A stretch of DNA of 64,000 nucleotides from Streptomyces albireticuli (GCF_021228125.1 NZ_JAJQQS010000022.1:62001-126000); one strand, 5' to 3'; numbered from the stretch's first letter, positions 35,560-44,583 are shown. Translations and numbers: made by a program. The notes: a model not told the origin generated them from the sequence alone.

Positions 35560-36663
35560 TTGGCGAAGCGACAGATCCCGGTCATCGTGCTCGCGGGCTT
35601 CCTGGGCTCCGGCAAGACCACCCTGCTCAACCACCTGCTGGGCAGAAGCGGTGGCAGCCGGATCGGGGTGGTCGTCAACGACTTCGGCAGCATCGAGATC
35701 GACGCCATGAGCGTCGCCGGGCAGGTCGACTCCATGGTGTCGCTGGGCAACGGCTGCCTGTGCTGCGCCGTCGACACCAGCGAGCTGGACGGGTTCCTCG
35801 ACCGGCTCGCCCGCCCGGCCGCCCGGATCGACGTCATCGTGATCGAGGCCAGCGGGCTCGCCGAGCCTCAGGAGCTCATCCGCATGATCCTGGCAAGCGA
35901 CAACACCAGCATCGTCTACGGCGGGCTGGTCGAGGTCGTGGACGCCGCCGAGTTCGCCCGCACCCGCGCCCGGCACCCCGAGATCGACCGGCACCTGGCC
36001 CTCGCCGACCTCGTCGTCCTCAACAAGGCGGACCGGGTGCCGGAGGACGCGCGCACGGCCCTGCGCGAGGAGCTCGGCCGGATCGGCCGGCCCGGCACCC
36101 CTGTCGTCGAGGCGTCCTACGGGCGGGTCGACCCCGAGCTGCTCTTCGACCGCAAGCCGCGCGAGGAGGACACGGAGGCGATACGGCAGCTGTCCTTCGA
36201 GGACCTCGTCCGCGACGAGCGGGAGCGCGAGGACGCGCGCGAGCACGGCCACGGCGACGGCTGCTCCGGTGACGGCTGCGCCGAGGGTCACTGCCACGGC
36301 GGCCATCTGCACACCGCCTACGACAGCGTCTCCTTCACGGCCGACGAGCCGATGGACCCGCGTCGGCTCATGGATTTCCTCGACAACCGCCCCGACGGCC
36401 TCTACCGCATCAAGGGGTACGTCCGCTTCGGCGCGGCGGGACACCGGCGGAAGCGGTACGAGGTGCACGCCGTCGGCGATTTCCTCCGCTTCTACGTCAC
36501 ACCCGCGGCGCGCGGCGAGGAGGAGCCGACCCAGCTGGTGCTGATCGGCACCGGGATCGACCCGGACGCCCTGCGGGCCGGGCTCGAGGCGTGCCGGCAC
36601 CTGGCCGCGGAGGACGCGGAGGAGCACACGATGTGGGGCGTCCTGCGGTACGCGCAGGCGTGA
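35560..36663 (+). CDS. G3E-family GTPase (CobW/COG0523 metal chaperone)
   Basis: The 367-aa protein has Walker A GFLGSGKTT (13-21), the zinc-binding CxCC motif at Cys66-Leu-Cys68-Cys69 and the guanine motif NKAD. Between the GTPase and the C-terminal CobW_C domain is a His/Cys/Asp-rich loop (residues about 229-251, with HGHGDG, CHGGHLH) that should bind metal. The family includes zinc chaperones and CobW for cobalt in B12 synthesis. TTG 35560 is preferred over GTG 35542 because GAGGGAGG lies 8-15 nt upstream. The neighbour is iron-controlled; a link is only suggestive. Confidence 0.93.
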   Translation: MAKRQIPVIVLAGFLGSGKTTLLNHLLGRSGGSRIGVVVNDFGSIEIDAMSVAGQVDSMVSLGNGCLCCAVDTSELDGFLDRLARPAARIDVIVIEASGLAEPQELIRMILASDNTSIVYGGLVEVVDAAEFARTRARHPEIDRHLALADLVVLNKADRVPEDARTALREELGRIGRPGTPVVEASYGRVDPELLFDRKPREEDTEAIRQLSFEDLVRDEREREDAREHGHGDGCSGDGCAEGHCHGGHLHTAYDSVSFTADEPMDPRRLMDFLDNRPDGLYRIKGYVRFGAAGHRRKRYEVHAVGDFLRFYVTPAARGEEEPTQLVLIGTGIDPDALRAGLEACRHLAAEDAEEHTMWGVLRYAQA

Positions 36664-36701
36664 CCGCGCCCCCGGGGCCGACGGCCGGTGGGTGACGCTC
36701 A

Positions 36702-36765
36702 GCCGCCGAGCCGCCGAGCCGCCGAGCCGCCGACCCGCCGGCCCGCCGACCCGCCGACCCGCCGA
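36702..36765. repeat. Tandem array of eight 8-bp units
   Basis: Four GCCGCCGA units (36702-36733) followed by CCCGCCGG and three CCCGCCGA units fill the short gap between the convergent metal GTPase and parC. Confidence 0.92.
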
Positions 36766-36832
36766 CCCGCGGCGTCGGGCGCGTGGGGCCCGGGCGTACG
36801 CCGCCCCGGCCCCACCGCTGTCACCCGGCTTC

Positions 36833-39289
36833 CTACACCGGCCCCGCCACCGCCGCCACGGCCTTCGCCAGCGGCGTGCCCGAGCCGTCGCGGCGCGGGT
36901 CCGGCTCCGGAAGTTCGACCGGGGTGCCGTTCGCACTCGCGGCCCGTGCCGGGGCCGCGCCCGCCCAGGCCAGGACCAGGCAGTCCTCGCCCTTCAGGAA
37001 GCGCTGGCAGCGCACGCCGCCCGTCGCCCGGCCCTTGCGCGGGTACTGGTCGAACGGCGTCAGCTTCGCCGTCGTCTCCGAGGCGCCCAGCAGCGTGCCG
37101 GCCGCGCCCGCGACCGTGAGGACCGCGGCGTCCGCCGCCGGGTCGACCGCCGTGAAGGAGATCACCTTGGCGCCGGCGGTGAGCTTGATGCCCGCCATGC
37201 CGCCCGCCGGACGGCCCTGCGGCCGCACCTGGCCGGCCGGATAGCGCAGCAGCTGGGCGTCGTCGGTGATGAAGACGAGGTCCTCCTCACCGGTGCGCAG
37301 CTCGACCGCGCCGACGATACGGTCGCCGTCCTTGAGGGAGATGACCTCCAACTCGTCCTTGTTCGCCGGATAGTCGGGGACCACGCGCTTGACGACGCCC
37401 TGCTCCGTGCCGATCGCGAGGCCCGGTGAGGACTCGTCCAGGGTGGTGAGGCAGACCACGTGCTCGCCGTCGTCCAGCGACAGGAACTCCGTGATCTGGG
37501 CACCGCCCGAGAGGTTGGGCGCGGCCGCCGTCTCCGGCAGCTGCGGCAGGTCGATCACCCGCAGCCGCAGCAGTCGCCCGGCCGAGGTCACCACGCCCAC
37601 CTCGCCCAGCGCCGTCGCCGGCACCGCCGAGGCGATCACGTCGTGCTTGACGCGCTTGGCCTCCCCGGAGCCGGGCGCGAAGGGCTCGCCCGAGGCCGTA
37701 CGGGCCAGCAGGCCGGTGGAGGACAGCAGCACCCGGCACGGGTCGTCCGCGACCTGGAGCGGCACGGCCGACGTGGGGGCGCCCGCCGACTCCAGCAGCA
37801 CCGTGCGCCGGTCGGTGCCGAACTTCTTCGCCACGTCCGCCAGTTCCCCGGAGACCAGCTTGCGGAGCTCGGCGTCGGACTCCAGGATCCGGGTCAGCTC
37901 CTGGATCTCGGCCGTCAGCCGGTCGCGCTCCGACTCCAGCTCGACGCGGTCGAACTTCGTCAGACGGCGCAGCGGGGTGTCGAGGATGTACTGCGTCTGC
38001 ACCTCGGAGAGGGAGAAACGCGCGATCAGGGCCTCCTTGGCCTCCGCGGCGTTGTCACTCGATCGAATGATTCTGATGACCTCGTCGATGTCGATGAGGG
38101 CCACCAGCAGACCCTCGACGAGGTGCAGCCGGTCGCGCCGCTTGCCGCGCCGGAACTCGCTCCGGCGGCGGACCACCTCGAAGCGGTGGTCGACGTAGAC
38201 CTCCAGCAGCTCCTTGAGGCCCAGCGTCAGCGGCTGGCCGTCGACCAGGGCGACGTTGTTGATGCCGAAGGACTCCTCCATCGGCGTCAGCTTGTAGAGC
38301 TGCTCCAGGACGGCCTCGGGGTTGAAGCCGTTCTTGATCTCGATGACCAGCCGCAGGCCGTGCGAGCGGTCCGTGAGGTCCTTGACGTCGGCGATGCCCT
38401 GGAGCTTCTTCGAGCCGACCAGGTCCTTGATCTTGGAGATGACCTTCTCGGGGCCGACCGTGAAGGGCAGCTCGGTCACGACCAGGCCCTTGCGGCGGGC
38501 CGTGACGTTCTCCACGGCGACCGTGGCGCGGATCTTGAAGGTGCCGCGGCCGGTCTCGTAGGCGTCCCGGACGCCGCCGAGACCCACGATCCGGCCGCCG
38601 GTGGGCAGGTCCGGGCCGGGGATGAACCGCATCAGCGTGTCGAGGTCGGCGCCCGGGTGCTTGATGAGGTGCCGGGCGGCGGCGATGACCTCGCCGAGGT
38701 TGTGCGGCGGCATGTTCGTCGCCATGCCGACCGCGATCCCGGACGCGCCGTTGACCAGCAGGTTCGGATACGCGGCGGGGAGGGCTACGGGCTCCTGCTC
38801 GCTGCCGTCGTAGTTCGGCGCGAAGTCGACGGTGTCCTCGTCGATCGACTCGGTCATCAGCGACGTGGCCGAGGCCATCCGGGCCTCGGTGTAGCGCATG
38901 GCCGCCGGCGGGTCGTCGTTGCCGAGCGAGCCGAAGTTGCCGTGGCCGTCGACCAGCGGCACCCGCATCGAGAACGGCTGGGCCATGCGCACCAGGGCGT
39001 CGTAGATGGAGGCGTCGCCGTGCGGGTGCAGCTTGCCCATCACCTCGCCGACGACCCGGGCGCACTTCACGTACGAACGGTCGGGGCGCAGGCCCATCTC
39101 GTTCATCTGGAAGAGGATGCGGCGGTGGACGGGCTTCAGTCCGTCCCGGGCGTCCGGCAGGGCCCGGGAGTAGATGACCGAATAGGCGTACTCGAGGAAG
39201 GAACCCTGCATCTCGTCGACGACGTCGATGTCGAGGATGCGCTCCTCGAAGTTCTCCGGCGGCGGGGTCTTCGTGCTGCGGCGGGCCAT
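36833..39289 (-). CDS. parC: DNA topoisomerase IV subunit A
   Basis: The 818-aa DNA-breaking subunit that works with ParE. The winged-helix domain contains the catalytic Tyr133 in AAMRYTEARM. The quinolone-determining region is KLHPHGDASIYDALVRMAQ, with Ala93 at the position of E. coli GyrA Ser83, as in Mycobacterium GyrA. The C-terminal part is a beta-pinwheel (LSLDDGEHVVCLTT, LVFITDDAQLLRYPAGQVR, GRATGGVRCQRFLKG), where the GyrA box is not evident, which fits topoisomerase IV. ATG 39289 is preferred; upstream in-frame starts have no support. Confidence 0.95.
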   Translation of the reverse strand: MARRSTKTPPPENFEERILDIDVVDEMQGSFLEYAYSVIYSRALPDARDGLKPVHRRILFQMNEMGLRPDRSYVKCARVVGEVMGKLHPHGDASIYDALVRMAQPFSMRVPLVDGHGNFGSLGNDDPPAAMRYTEARMASATSLMTESIDEDTVDFAPNYDGSEQEPVALPAAYPNLLVNGASGIAVGMATNMPPHNLGEVIAAARHLIKHPGADLDTLMRFIPGPDLPTGGRIVGLGGVRDAYETGRGTFKIRATVAVENVTARRKGLVVTELPFTVGPEKVISKIKDLVGSKKLQGIADVKDLTDRSHGLRLVIEIKNGFNPEAVLEQLYKLTPMEESFGINNVALVDGQPLTLGLKELLEVYVDHRFEVVRRRSEFRRGKRRDRLHLVEGLLVALIDIDEVIRIIRSSDNAAEAKEALIARFSLSEVQTQYILDTPLRRLTKFDRVELESERDRLTAEIQELTRILESDAELRKLVSGELADVAKKFGTDRRTVLLESAGAPTSAVPLQVADDPCRVLLSSTGLLARTASGEPFAPGSGEAKRVKHDVIASAVPATALGEVGVVTSAGRLLRLRVIDLPQLPETAAAPNLSGGAQITEFLSLDDGEHVVCLTTLDESSPGLAIGTEQGVVKRVVPDYPANKDELEVISLKDGDRIVGAVELRTGEEDLVFITDDAQLLRYPAGQVRPQGRPAGGMAGIKLTAGAKVISFTAVDPAADAAVLTVAGAAGTLLGASETTAKLTPFDQYPRKGRATGGVRCQRFLKGEDCLVLAWAGAAPARAASANGTPVELPEPDPRRDGSGTPLAKAVAAVAGPV

Positions 39290-39507
39290 CGCGGCTGCGG
39301 CTCCTTCGATCGATTGCCGAGGCAGGGTTCTGACGCCGACCATTGTGGCCCGCCCCACCGACAACGCCGACCGCGACCCGTCCGTAAGAGCGGACCGCCC
39401 CGGGAACTTCGCCAGATGTCAGCGCGCTTGCATACAGTGACAGGACTGTTCATCACGCGAGTCATCGCGGACCATCGCGAGATTTTCAAGCGATCGAAGG
39501 GACGTAC

Positions 39508-40863
39508 ATGCCCATGGGTCACACGGCCACGCAACAGGCCGGTTCCGGCGGCCTGACAGCGACCGAGCACCGGCTGGCCAACGGCCTGCGGGTGGTGCTC
39601 TCAGAAGACCATCTGACCCCCGTCGCCGCCGTCTGCCTCTGGTACGACGTCGGCTCGCGCCACGAGGTCAAGGGGCGCACCGGGCTGGCCCACCTCTTCG
39701 AGCACCTTATGTTCCAGGGCTCCGCCCAGGTCAAGGGCAACGGCCATTTCGAGCTGGTGCAGGGCGCCGGCGGCTCGCTCAACGGCACCACCAGCTTCGA
39801 GCGCACCAACTACTTCGAGACCATGCCCGCCCACCAGCTGGAGCTCGCCCTCTGGCTGGAGGCGGACCGCATGGGCTCGCTGCTCACCGCCCTCGACGAC
39901 GAGTCGATGGAGAACCAGCGGGACGTCGTCAAGAACGAGCGCCGCCAGCGGTACGACAACGTGCCCTACGGCACGGCCTTCGAGAAGCTGACGGCCATGG
40001 CCTACCCCGACGGCCACCCGTACCACCACACGCCGATCGGCTCCATGGCCGACCTGGACGCCGCCTCCCTGGAGGACGCGCGCGCCTTCTTCCGGACGTA
40101 CTACGCGCCGGGCAACGCCGTGCTGTCGGTCGTCGGCGACATCGACACCGAGCAGACGCTCGCCTGGGTCGAGAAGTACTTCGGCTCCATCCCCGCGCAC
40201 GACGGCAAGCAGCCCCCGCGCGACGGCTCCCTCCCCGACGTGATGGGGAAGGAGCTGCGCGAGGTGGTGCGCGAGGAGGTGCCCTCGCGCGCCCTGATGG
40301 CCGCCTACCGGCTGCCGCACGACGGCACCCGTGAGGCCGACGCCGCCGATCTGGCGCTGACCGTCCTCGGCGGCGGCGAGTCCTCCCGGCTGCACAACCG
40401 CCTCGTCCGCCACGACCGCAGCGCCGTCGCCGCCGGCTTCGGGCTGCTCCGGCTCGTGGGCGCCCCCTCGCTCGGCTGGCTGGACGTCAAGGCGTCGGGC
40501 GGCGTGGAGGTCCCGGACATCGAGGCCGCCGTCGACGACGAGCTGGCCCGCTTCGCCGCCGAGGGCCCGACCCCGGAGGAGATGGAGCGCGCCCAGGCCC
40601 AGCTGGAGCGCGAGTGGCTGGACCGGCTCGCCACCGTCAGCGGCCGTGCCGACGAACTGTGCCGCTTCGCCGTGCTCTTCGGCGCCCCCCAGCTCGCCCT
40701 GACGGCCGTGGAGCGCGTGCTGGACATCACGCCGGAGGAGGTGCGGGCGGTCGCCAAGGCCCGGCTGCACCCCGACAACCGCGCCGTGCTGGTGTACGAA
40801 CCGACCGCCCCCGAGGCCGCCGAGGCCGATGTGACCGCTGAAGAGACGGAGACGGCCCAGTGA
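39508..40863 (+). CDS. M16-family zinc metallopeptidase (catalytic partner)
   Basis: A 451-aa pitrilysin-type peptidase. The inverted zinc motif HxxEH is His62-Leu-Phe-Glu65-His66 (GLAHLFEHLMFQG), with a further acidic ligand around Glu144 (VVKNERR). The second half carries the R/Y-type substrate region. There is no signal peptide, so it is probably cytoplasmic. It overlaps the next M16 gene by 4 nt (GTGA), giving a heterodimeric peptidase like other bacterial two-gene M16 pairs. AAGGGACGTAC precedes ATG 39508; ATG 39514 is also possible. Confidence 0.94.
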   Translation: MPMGHTATQQAGSGGLTATEHRLANGLRVVLSEDHLTPVAAVCLWYDVGSRHEVKGRTGLAHLFEHLMFQGSAQVKGNGHFELVQGAGGSLNGTTSFERTNYFETMPAHQLELALWLEADRMGSLLTALDDESMENQRDVVKNERRQRYDNVPYGTAFEKLTAMAYPDGHPYHHTPIGSMADLDAASLEDARAFFRTYYAPGNAVLSVVGDIDTEQTLAWVEKYFGSIPAHDGKQPPRDGSLPDVMGKELREVVREEVPSRALMAAYRLPHDGTREADAADLALTVLGGGESSRLHNRLVRHDRSAVAAGFGLLRLVGAPSLGWLDVKASGGVEVPDIEAAVDDELARFAAEGPTPEEMERAQAQLEREWLDRLATVSGRADELCRFAVLFGAPQLALTAVERVLDITPEEVRAVAKARLHPDNRAVLVYEPTAPEAAEADVTAEETETAQ

Positions 40864-42248
40864 GCGACGCCGCGGCCACCATGACCTTCCACCCGCAGCC
40901 GCAGCCCGGCGCGGCCACCCCGTGGGCCTTCCCGGCCCCCGAGCGCGGTCAGCTGCCCAACGGCCTGACGGTGCTGCGCTGCCACCGCCCCGGCCAGCAG
41001 GTCGTCGCCGTCGAGATCAACCTCGACGCGCCCCTGGAGGCCGAGCCGGCCGGCCTCGACGGCGTCTCCACCATCATGGCGCGGGCCCTCTCCGAGGGCA
41101 CCGACAAGCTGACGGCCGAGGAGTTCGCCGCCGAGCTGGAGCGCTGCGGCGCCACCCTCGACGCGCACGCCGACCACCCGGGCGTCCGGATCTCCCTCGA
41201 GGTCCCGGCCTCCCGGCTGGTCAAGGCCCTCGGCCTGCTCGCCGACGCGCTGCGCGCCCCCGCCTTCCCGGACGGCGAGGTCGAGCGCCTCGTCCGCAAC
41301 CGCCTGGACGAGATCCCGCACGAGCTGGCCAACCCCGCCCGCCGGGCGGCCATGGCCCTCTCGGCGCAGCTCTTCCCGGCCGGCTCGCGGATGTCCCGCC
41401 CCCGCCAGGGCACCGAGGAGAGCGTCGAGCGCATCGACGCCGCGTCCGTGCGCGCCTTCTACGAGGCGCACGTCCGCCCCGTCACCACCACCGCCGTGGT
41501 CGTCGGCGACTTCACCGGCCTCGATCTGGACGCCGCGCTCGCGGACACCCTCGGCGCCTGGACGGGCTCCCCGGCGGCTCCCCGGCAGGCCCCGCCCATC
41601 ACCGCCGACGACACCGGCCGTGTGGTCATCGTGGACCGGCCGGGCGCCGTCCAGACCCAGCTGCTCATCGGCCGGATCGGCGCCGACCGGCACGACCGCG
41701 TCTGGCCCGCCCAGGTGCTCGGCACCTACTGCCTCGGCGGCACCCTCACCTCCCGCCTGGACCGCGTCCTGCGCGAGGAGAAGGGCTACACCTACGGCGT
41801 CCGGGCGTTCGGCCAGGTGCTGCGCTCCACGACGGACGGCACGGGCGCGGCCATGCTCGCCATCAGCGGCTCGGTGGACACCGCCTCCACCGGCCCGGCC
41901 CTCGACGACCTGTGGACCGTGCTGCGCACCCTCGCGGCCGAGGGTCTGACGGACGCCGAGCGCGATGTGGCGGTGCAGAACCTCGTGGGCGTCGCACCGC
42001 TGAAGTACGAGACGGCGGCGGCCGTCGCGGGCACGCTGGCCGACCAGGTCGAGCAGCAGCTCCCGGATGACTTCCAGGCCCGGCTCTACGAACGCCTCGC
42101 GGCGACGGGCACGGTGGAGGCCACCGCCGCCGTGGTCAACGCCTTCCCGGTCGACCGGCTCGTGACGGTCCTCGTGGGTGACGCCGCGCAGATCGAGGAG
42201 CCCGTGAAGGCCCTGGGCATCGGCGAGGTGACGGTCGTCACCGGCTGA
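40860..42248 (+). CDS. M16-family peptidase-like protein (non-catalytic partner)
   Basis: The 462-aa protein has the M16 fold (NGLTVLRCHRPGQQVVAVEIN at the N-terminus) but the zinc site is missing: where HxxEH is expected it reads GVSTIMARALSEGT. The C-terminal half keeps the substrate-binding signature SRLDRVLREEKGYTYGVRAF. This is the pattern of the R/Y-containing partner in two-subunit M16 peptidases. It is translationally coupled to the catalytic subunit and ends before a strong terminator. Confidence 0.93.
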   Translation: MSDAAATMTFHPQPQPGAATPWAFPAPERGQLPNGLTVLRCHRPGQQVVAVEINLDAPLEAEPAGLDGVSTIMARALSEGTDKLTAEEFAAELERCGATLDAHADHPGVRISLEVPASRLVKALGLLADALRAPAFPDGEVERLVRNRLDEIPHELANPARRAAMALSAQLFPAGSRMSRPRQGTEESVERIDAASVRAFYEAHVRPVTTTAVVVGDFTGLDLDAALADTLGAWTGSPAAPRQAPPITADDTGRVVIVDRPGAVQTQLLIGRIGADRHDRVWPAQVLGTYCLGGTLTSRLDRVLREEKGYTYGVRAFGQVLRSTTDGTGAAMLAISGSVDTASTGPALDDLWTVLRTLAAEGLTDAERDVAVQNLVGVAPLKYETAAAVAGTLADQVEQQLPDDFQARLYERLAATGTVEATAAVVNAFPVDRLVTVLVGDAAQIEEPVKALGIGEVTVVTG

Positions 42249-42265
42249 CGTTTCGTCAGGAGGTG

Positions 42266-42303
42266 GGGAGGCGCGTGAGGTCGGCGAGACCCACGCGCCT
42301 CCC
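42266..42303 (+). terminator. Terminator after the M16 operon
   Basis: A perfect 12-bp stem GGGAGGCGCGTG / CACGCGCCTCCC with a 14-nt loop begins 18 nt after the stop and is followed by TTAT. Confidence 0.85.
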
Positions 42304-42439
42304 TTATGTCCGATTTAGTGGAGTGGTTGCACGTCCGGCCTGTGGCGTACGCCACAAAACGTGAGTTCTGTTTGCCGTTCGAATCGGGCGCCGTTTAGCG
42401 TCAGGGCGGTTGTCCGTCAGATGTGAGTCGCATCCGCGG

Positions 42440-42600
42440 CCCCGGGCAACCATCGCCGAGTCCCCGTACGGCGCGAGCCAGGGGAGCCGGGGACCCACAT
42501 GTCCCTGGGGTGAATCGGGTCCCTTTCCGGAGGGAGCCGTAGGAGACCTTCCTGCTCCGAACCCGTCAGCTAACCCGGTAGGCGAGAGGGAAGGAAAGGA
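42440..42600 (+). ncRNA. c-di-AMP riboswitch (ydaO-yuaA leader)
   Basis: The leader of the M23 peptidase gene carries the conserved blocks of the ydaO class: ATCGCCGAGTCCCCGTACGG, then CAGGGGAGCCGGGGACCCA, GGGGTGAATCGGGTCC, and near the 3' end GTAGGAGACCTTCCTGCTC with AACCCGTCAGCTAACCCGG, TAGGCGAGAGGGAAGGA. It ends 12 nt before the ATG, overlapping the purine-rich ribosome-binding region. In Streptomyces this class lies before cell-wall hydrolase genes and turns them off when c-di-AMP is high. Boundaries are approximate. Confidence 0.92.
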
Positions 42601-42612
42601 ATAGCCGCACCT

Positions 42613-43419
42613 ATGGCGTTCACTCGTGCCACCGGGAAGCACCGTCGTCCGAGCCGCGCCGTGCGCACCGGCGCGAACATCGCGGGCATAGCCACCCTGA
42701 CGGCCACCGGCGTCGTCGCCGGCTTCGCCGCCCCCGCGCTCGCCGCCACCACCGACGACGCCCCGCGTGTCGAGGACACCGGCCTCACCCAGGCCATCGT
42801 CATCGGCGAGGACACCGCCACCCGCGTGGGCGAGCAGGCCGAGGTCCAGCGCAGCTCCGCCGAGGAGACCAGCGCCCGCCTCCAGGCCGAGGCCGAGGCC
42901 AAGAAGCAGGCCGCCGAGACCAAGAAGGTCGCGGACGAGGCCGCCCGCAAGGCCGAGGCCGAGCGCAAGGAGCAGGAGCGCATCGCCCGCGAGGAAGAGC
43001 GCAAGAAGCTCAACGCCTACGTGTCGCCGATCGAGGGCTCGTACGTCTCGACCTCCTACAAGGCCTCCAGCGGCCTGTGGTCGTCCGGCAGCCACACCGG
43101 TGTCGACTTCCACGCCGAGTCCGGCACGTCGGTCCGCTCCGTCGGCGCGGGCACCGTCGTCGAGGCCGGCTACGGCGGCGCCTACGGCAACAACGTCGTC
43201 ATCAAGCACAACGACGGCACCTACACCCAGTACGGCCACCTGTCGTCCATCGGCGTCAGCGCCGGCCAGACGGTGACCGCGGGTCAGGAGATCGGCATCT
43301 CCGGCGCCACCGGCAACGTCACCGGCCCGCACCTGCACTTCGAGGCCCGCACCGGCCCCTCCTACGGCTCCGACATCGACCCGGTGGAGTACCTGCGTTC
43401 GCACGGCGTCGGCATCTGA
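42613..43419 (+). CDS. Secreted M23-family cell-wall metallopeptidase
   Basis: The 268-aa precursor has a signal peptide (to about residue 45, GFAAPALAAT), a Glu/Lys/Ala-rich coiled-coil of about 65 residues (EETSARLQAEAEAKKQAAET), and a C-terminal LytM domain with zinc ligands His161 and Asp165 (SHTGVDF) and the HxH motif His240-Leu-His242 (GPHLHFEA). It should cut peptidoglycan cross-bridges outside the cell. Control by c-di-AMP through the upstream riboswitch links it to germination and growth. A terminator follows. Confidence 0.96.
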   Translation: MAFTRATGKHRRPSRAVRTGANIAGIATLTATGVVAGFAAPALAATTDDAPRVEDTGLTQAIVIGEDTATRVGEQAEVQRSSAEETSARLQAEAEAKKQAAETKKVADEAARKAEAERKEQERIAREEERKKLNAYVSPIEGSYVSTSYKASSGLWSSGSHTGVDFHAESGTSVRSVGAGTVVEAGYGGAYGNNVVIKHNDGTYTQYGHLSSIGVSAGQTVTAGQEIGISGATGNVTGPHLHFEARTGPSYGSDIDPVEYLRSHGVGI

Positions 43420-43444
43420 CCCGCAGCGCGTACCGCGTCGTTCC

Positions 43445-43477
43445 ACGAAGGCCCCGGCCCCCGGCCGGGGCCTTCGT
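43445..43477 (+). terminator. Terminator after the M23 peptidase gene
   Basis: A perfect 15-bp stem (arms 43445-43459 and 43463-43477) with a CCC loop begins 26 nt after the stop. Confidence 0.9.
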
Positions 43478-43544
43478 GTTGGCCAAAACATATCGATGAA
43501 ATCCTCGGCACCATCGGAAATCGCGGGCCGCTGCAATAGAGTCG

Positions 43545-43559
43545 TTGACCAGGCGTCAA
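43545..43559. promoter_or_regulatory. Candidate operator of the GntR gene
   Basis: TTGAC-CAGGC-GTCAA is a perfect 5+5+5 inverted repeat centred 31 bp before the GntR start. The spacing is plausible for autoregulation by a dimeric winged-helix protein. Confidence 0.4.
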
Positions 43560-43582
43560 TCGGCCGCGTTTCGCGGGGGTCA

Positions 43583-44428
43583 ATGCGGAGGTTCACCCAT
43601 GCGGGGCCGTACGTGAACGGCGATGGTAAAGCGGCACCGAACGGCGGTCGTATTTCGGCGCACGCGGTCTGCACGGCGATCCGCGACGACATCGTCACGG
43701 GCGTCTTCCCGCCCGGCGGCCGGCTCACCGAGGAGGTCCTCGCCCGGCGGTACGGCGTCTCCCGGGTGCCCGTGCGCGAGGCGCTGCGCACCCTCGCCTC
43801 CGAAGGGTTCGTGACCACCCGCAGGCACGCGGGCGCCTGTGTCGCCGAGCCCACCGAGCAGGAGGCGGCCGACCTCATCGAGGTCCGGGCGCTGCTGGAG
43901 CCGCTGGGCGCCGCGCGGGCCGCCCAGCGTCGCACGGAGGCGCACCTGAAGGTGCTGCGGGGCCTGGTCAGGCTCGGCCAGGAGCGGGCCCGCGGCGGCC
44001 GTACGGGCGAGCTGCGCCCCCTGGACGACTGGTTCGACGAGACGCTCGCCCAGGCGTCCGGCAGCCCCAGCCTCGCCGCCCTGCTCACCCAGCTCCGGCT
44101 CAAGATCTCCTGGGTGTACGTGCCGGAGCCGCCGGCCCGGCCGGTGGCGGCCTGGGACACCTGCGCGGCCCTGGTCGACGCCGTCGCGCGCGGGGACGCC
44201 GAGCGGGCGCGGGCGCTCGCCACGGCCCGTGCCGACCGCGCGCCCGGCGCCTACCGGCTGCGGAGCGCGCCCCCGCCGCAGCGCGTCCGGGGCCCGGAGC
44301 GGCCACCGGAGCGAACGGGCCGTGAGCACCGGAAGCAACCTCCCGGACAGCCTCCGGGACAAACCGCCGTGGAAACCTCCGGGCAAACTCCGAAACATTC
44401 CGTGCACACGGCGAGCGCACGTTCTTAA
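43583..44428 (+). CDS. GntR-family transcriptional regulator
   Basis: The 281-aa protein has an N-terminal winged helix (AVCTAIRDDIVTGVFPPGGR, EEVLARRYGVSRVPVREALRTLASEGFV) at about residues 25-90. A helical FCD-like ligand domain follows (EVRALLEPLGAARAAQR). About 70 C-terminal residues are Pro/Gln/Arg-rich and disordered. The start is not certain: ATG 43583 has only a weak GGGGG, and GTG 43613 in frame is possible. It is convergent with ptsH. Confidence 0.88.
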   Translation: MRRFTHAGPYVNGDGKAAPNGGRISAHAVCTAIRDDIVTGVFPPGGRLTEEVLARRYGVSRVPVREALRTLASEGFVTTRRHAGACVAEPTEQEAADLIEVRALLEPLGAARAAQRRTEAHLKVLRGLVRLGQERARGGRTGELRPLDDWFDETLAQASGSPSLAALLTQLRLKISWVYVPEPPARPVAAWDTCAALVDAVARGDAERARALATARADRAPGAYRLRSAPPPQRVRGPERPPERTGREHRKQPPGQPPGQTAVETSGQTPKHSVHTASARS

Positions 44429-44524
44429 CAATTGGCTGCTATTTCCGCCCGGCCGGAACGCCGGAATTCCTTCGGCGGCGCGCACCGGGAAAACCGGACC
44501 GGAACGACGGCCGCGGGAACGACA

Positions 44525-44564
44525 GCGGGGCCGCGGCGGCCTCAGTCGGCCGCCGCGGCCCCGC
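44525..44564. terminator. Bidirectional terminator between GntR gene and ptsH
   Basis: A perfect 17-bp GC stem with a TCAGTC loop lies 20 nt before the stop side of ptsH (minus strand) and 97 nt after the plus-strand GntR stop, so it serves at least ptsH. Confidence 0.85.
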
Positions 44565-44583
44565 CGCGCGCGATTCCCGTGAA

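Noticed and set aside
36833..39289. Assignment of the parC gene as gyrase subunit A
   Set aside because: Within this region the partner is the parE-type gene at 26479, the GyrA box is not evident, and gyrase genes of Streptomyces lie near oriC with dnaA and recF, none of which are here.
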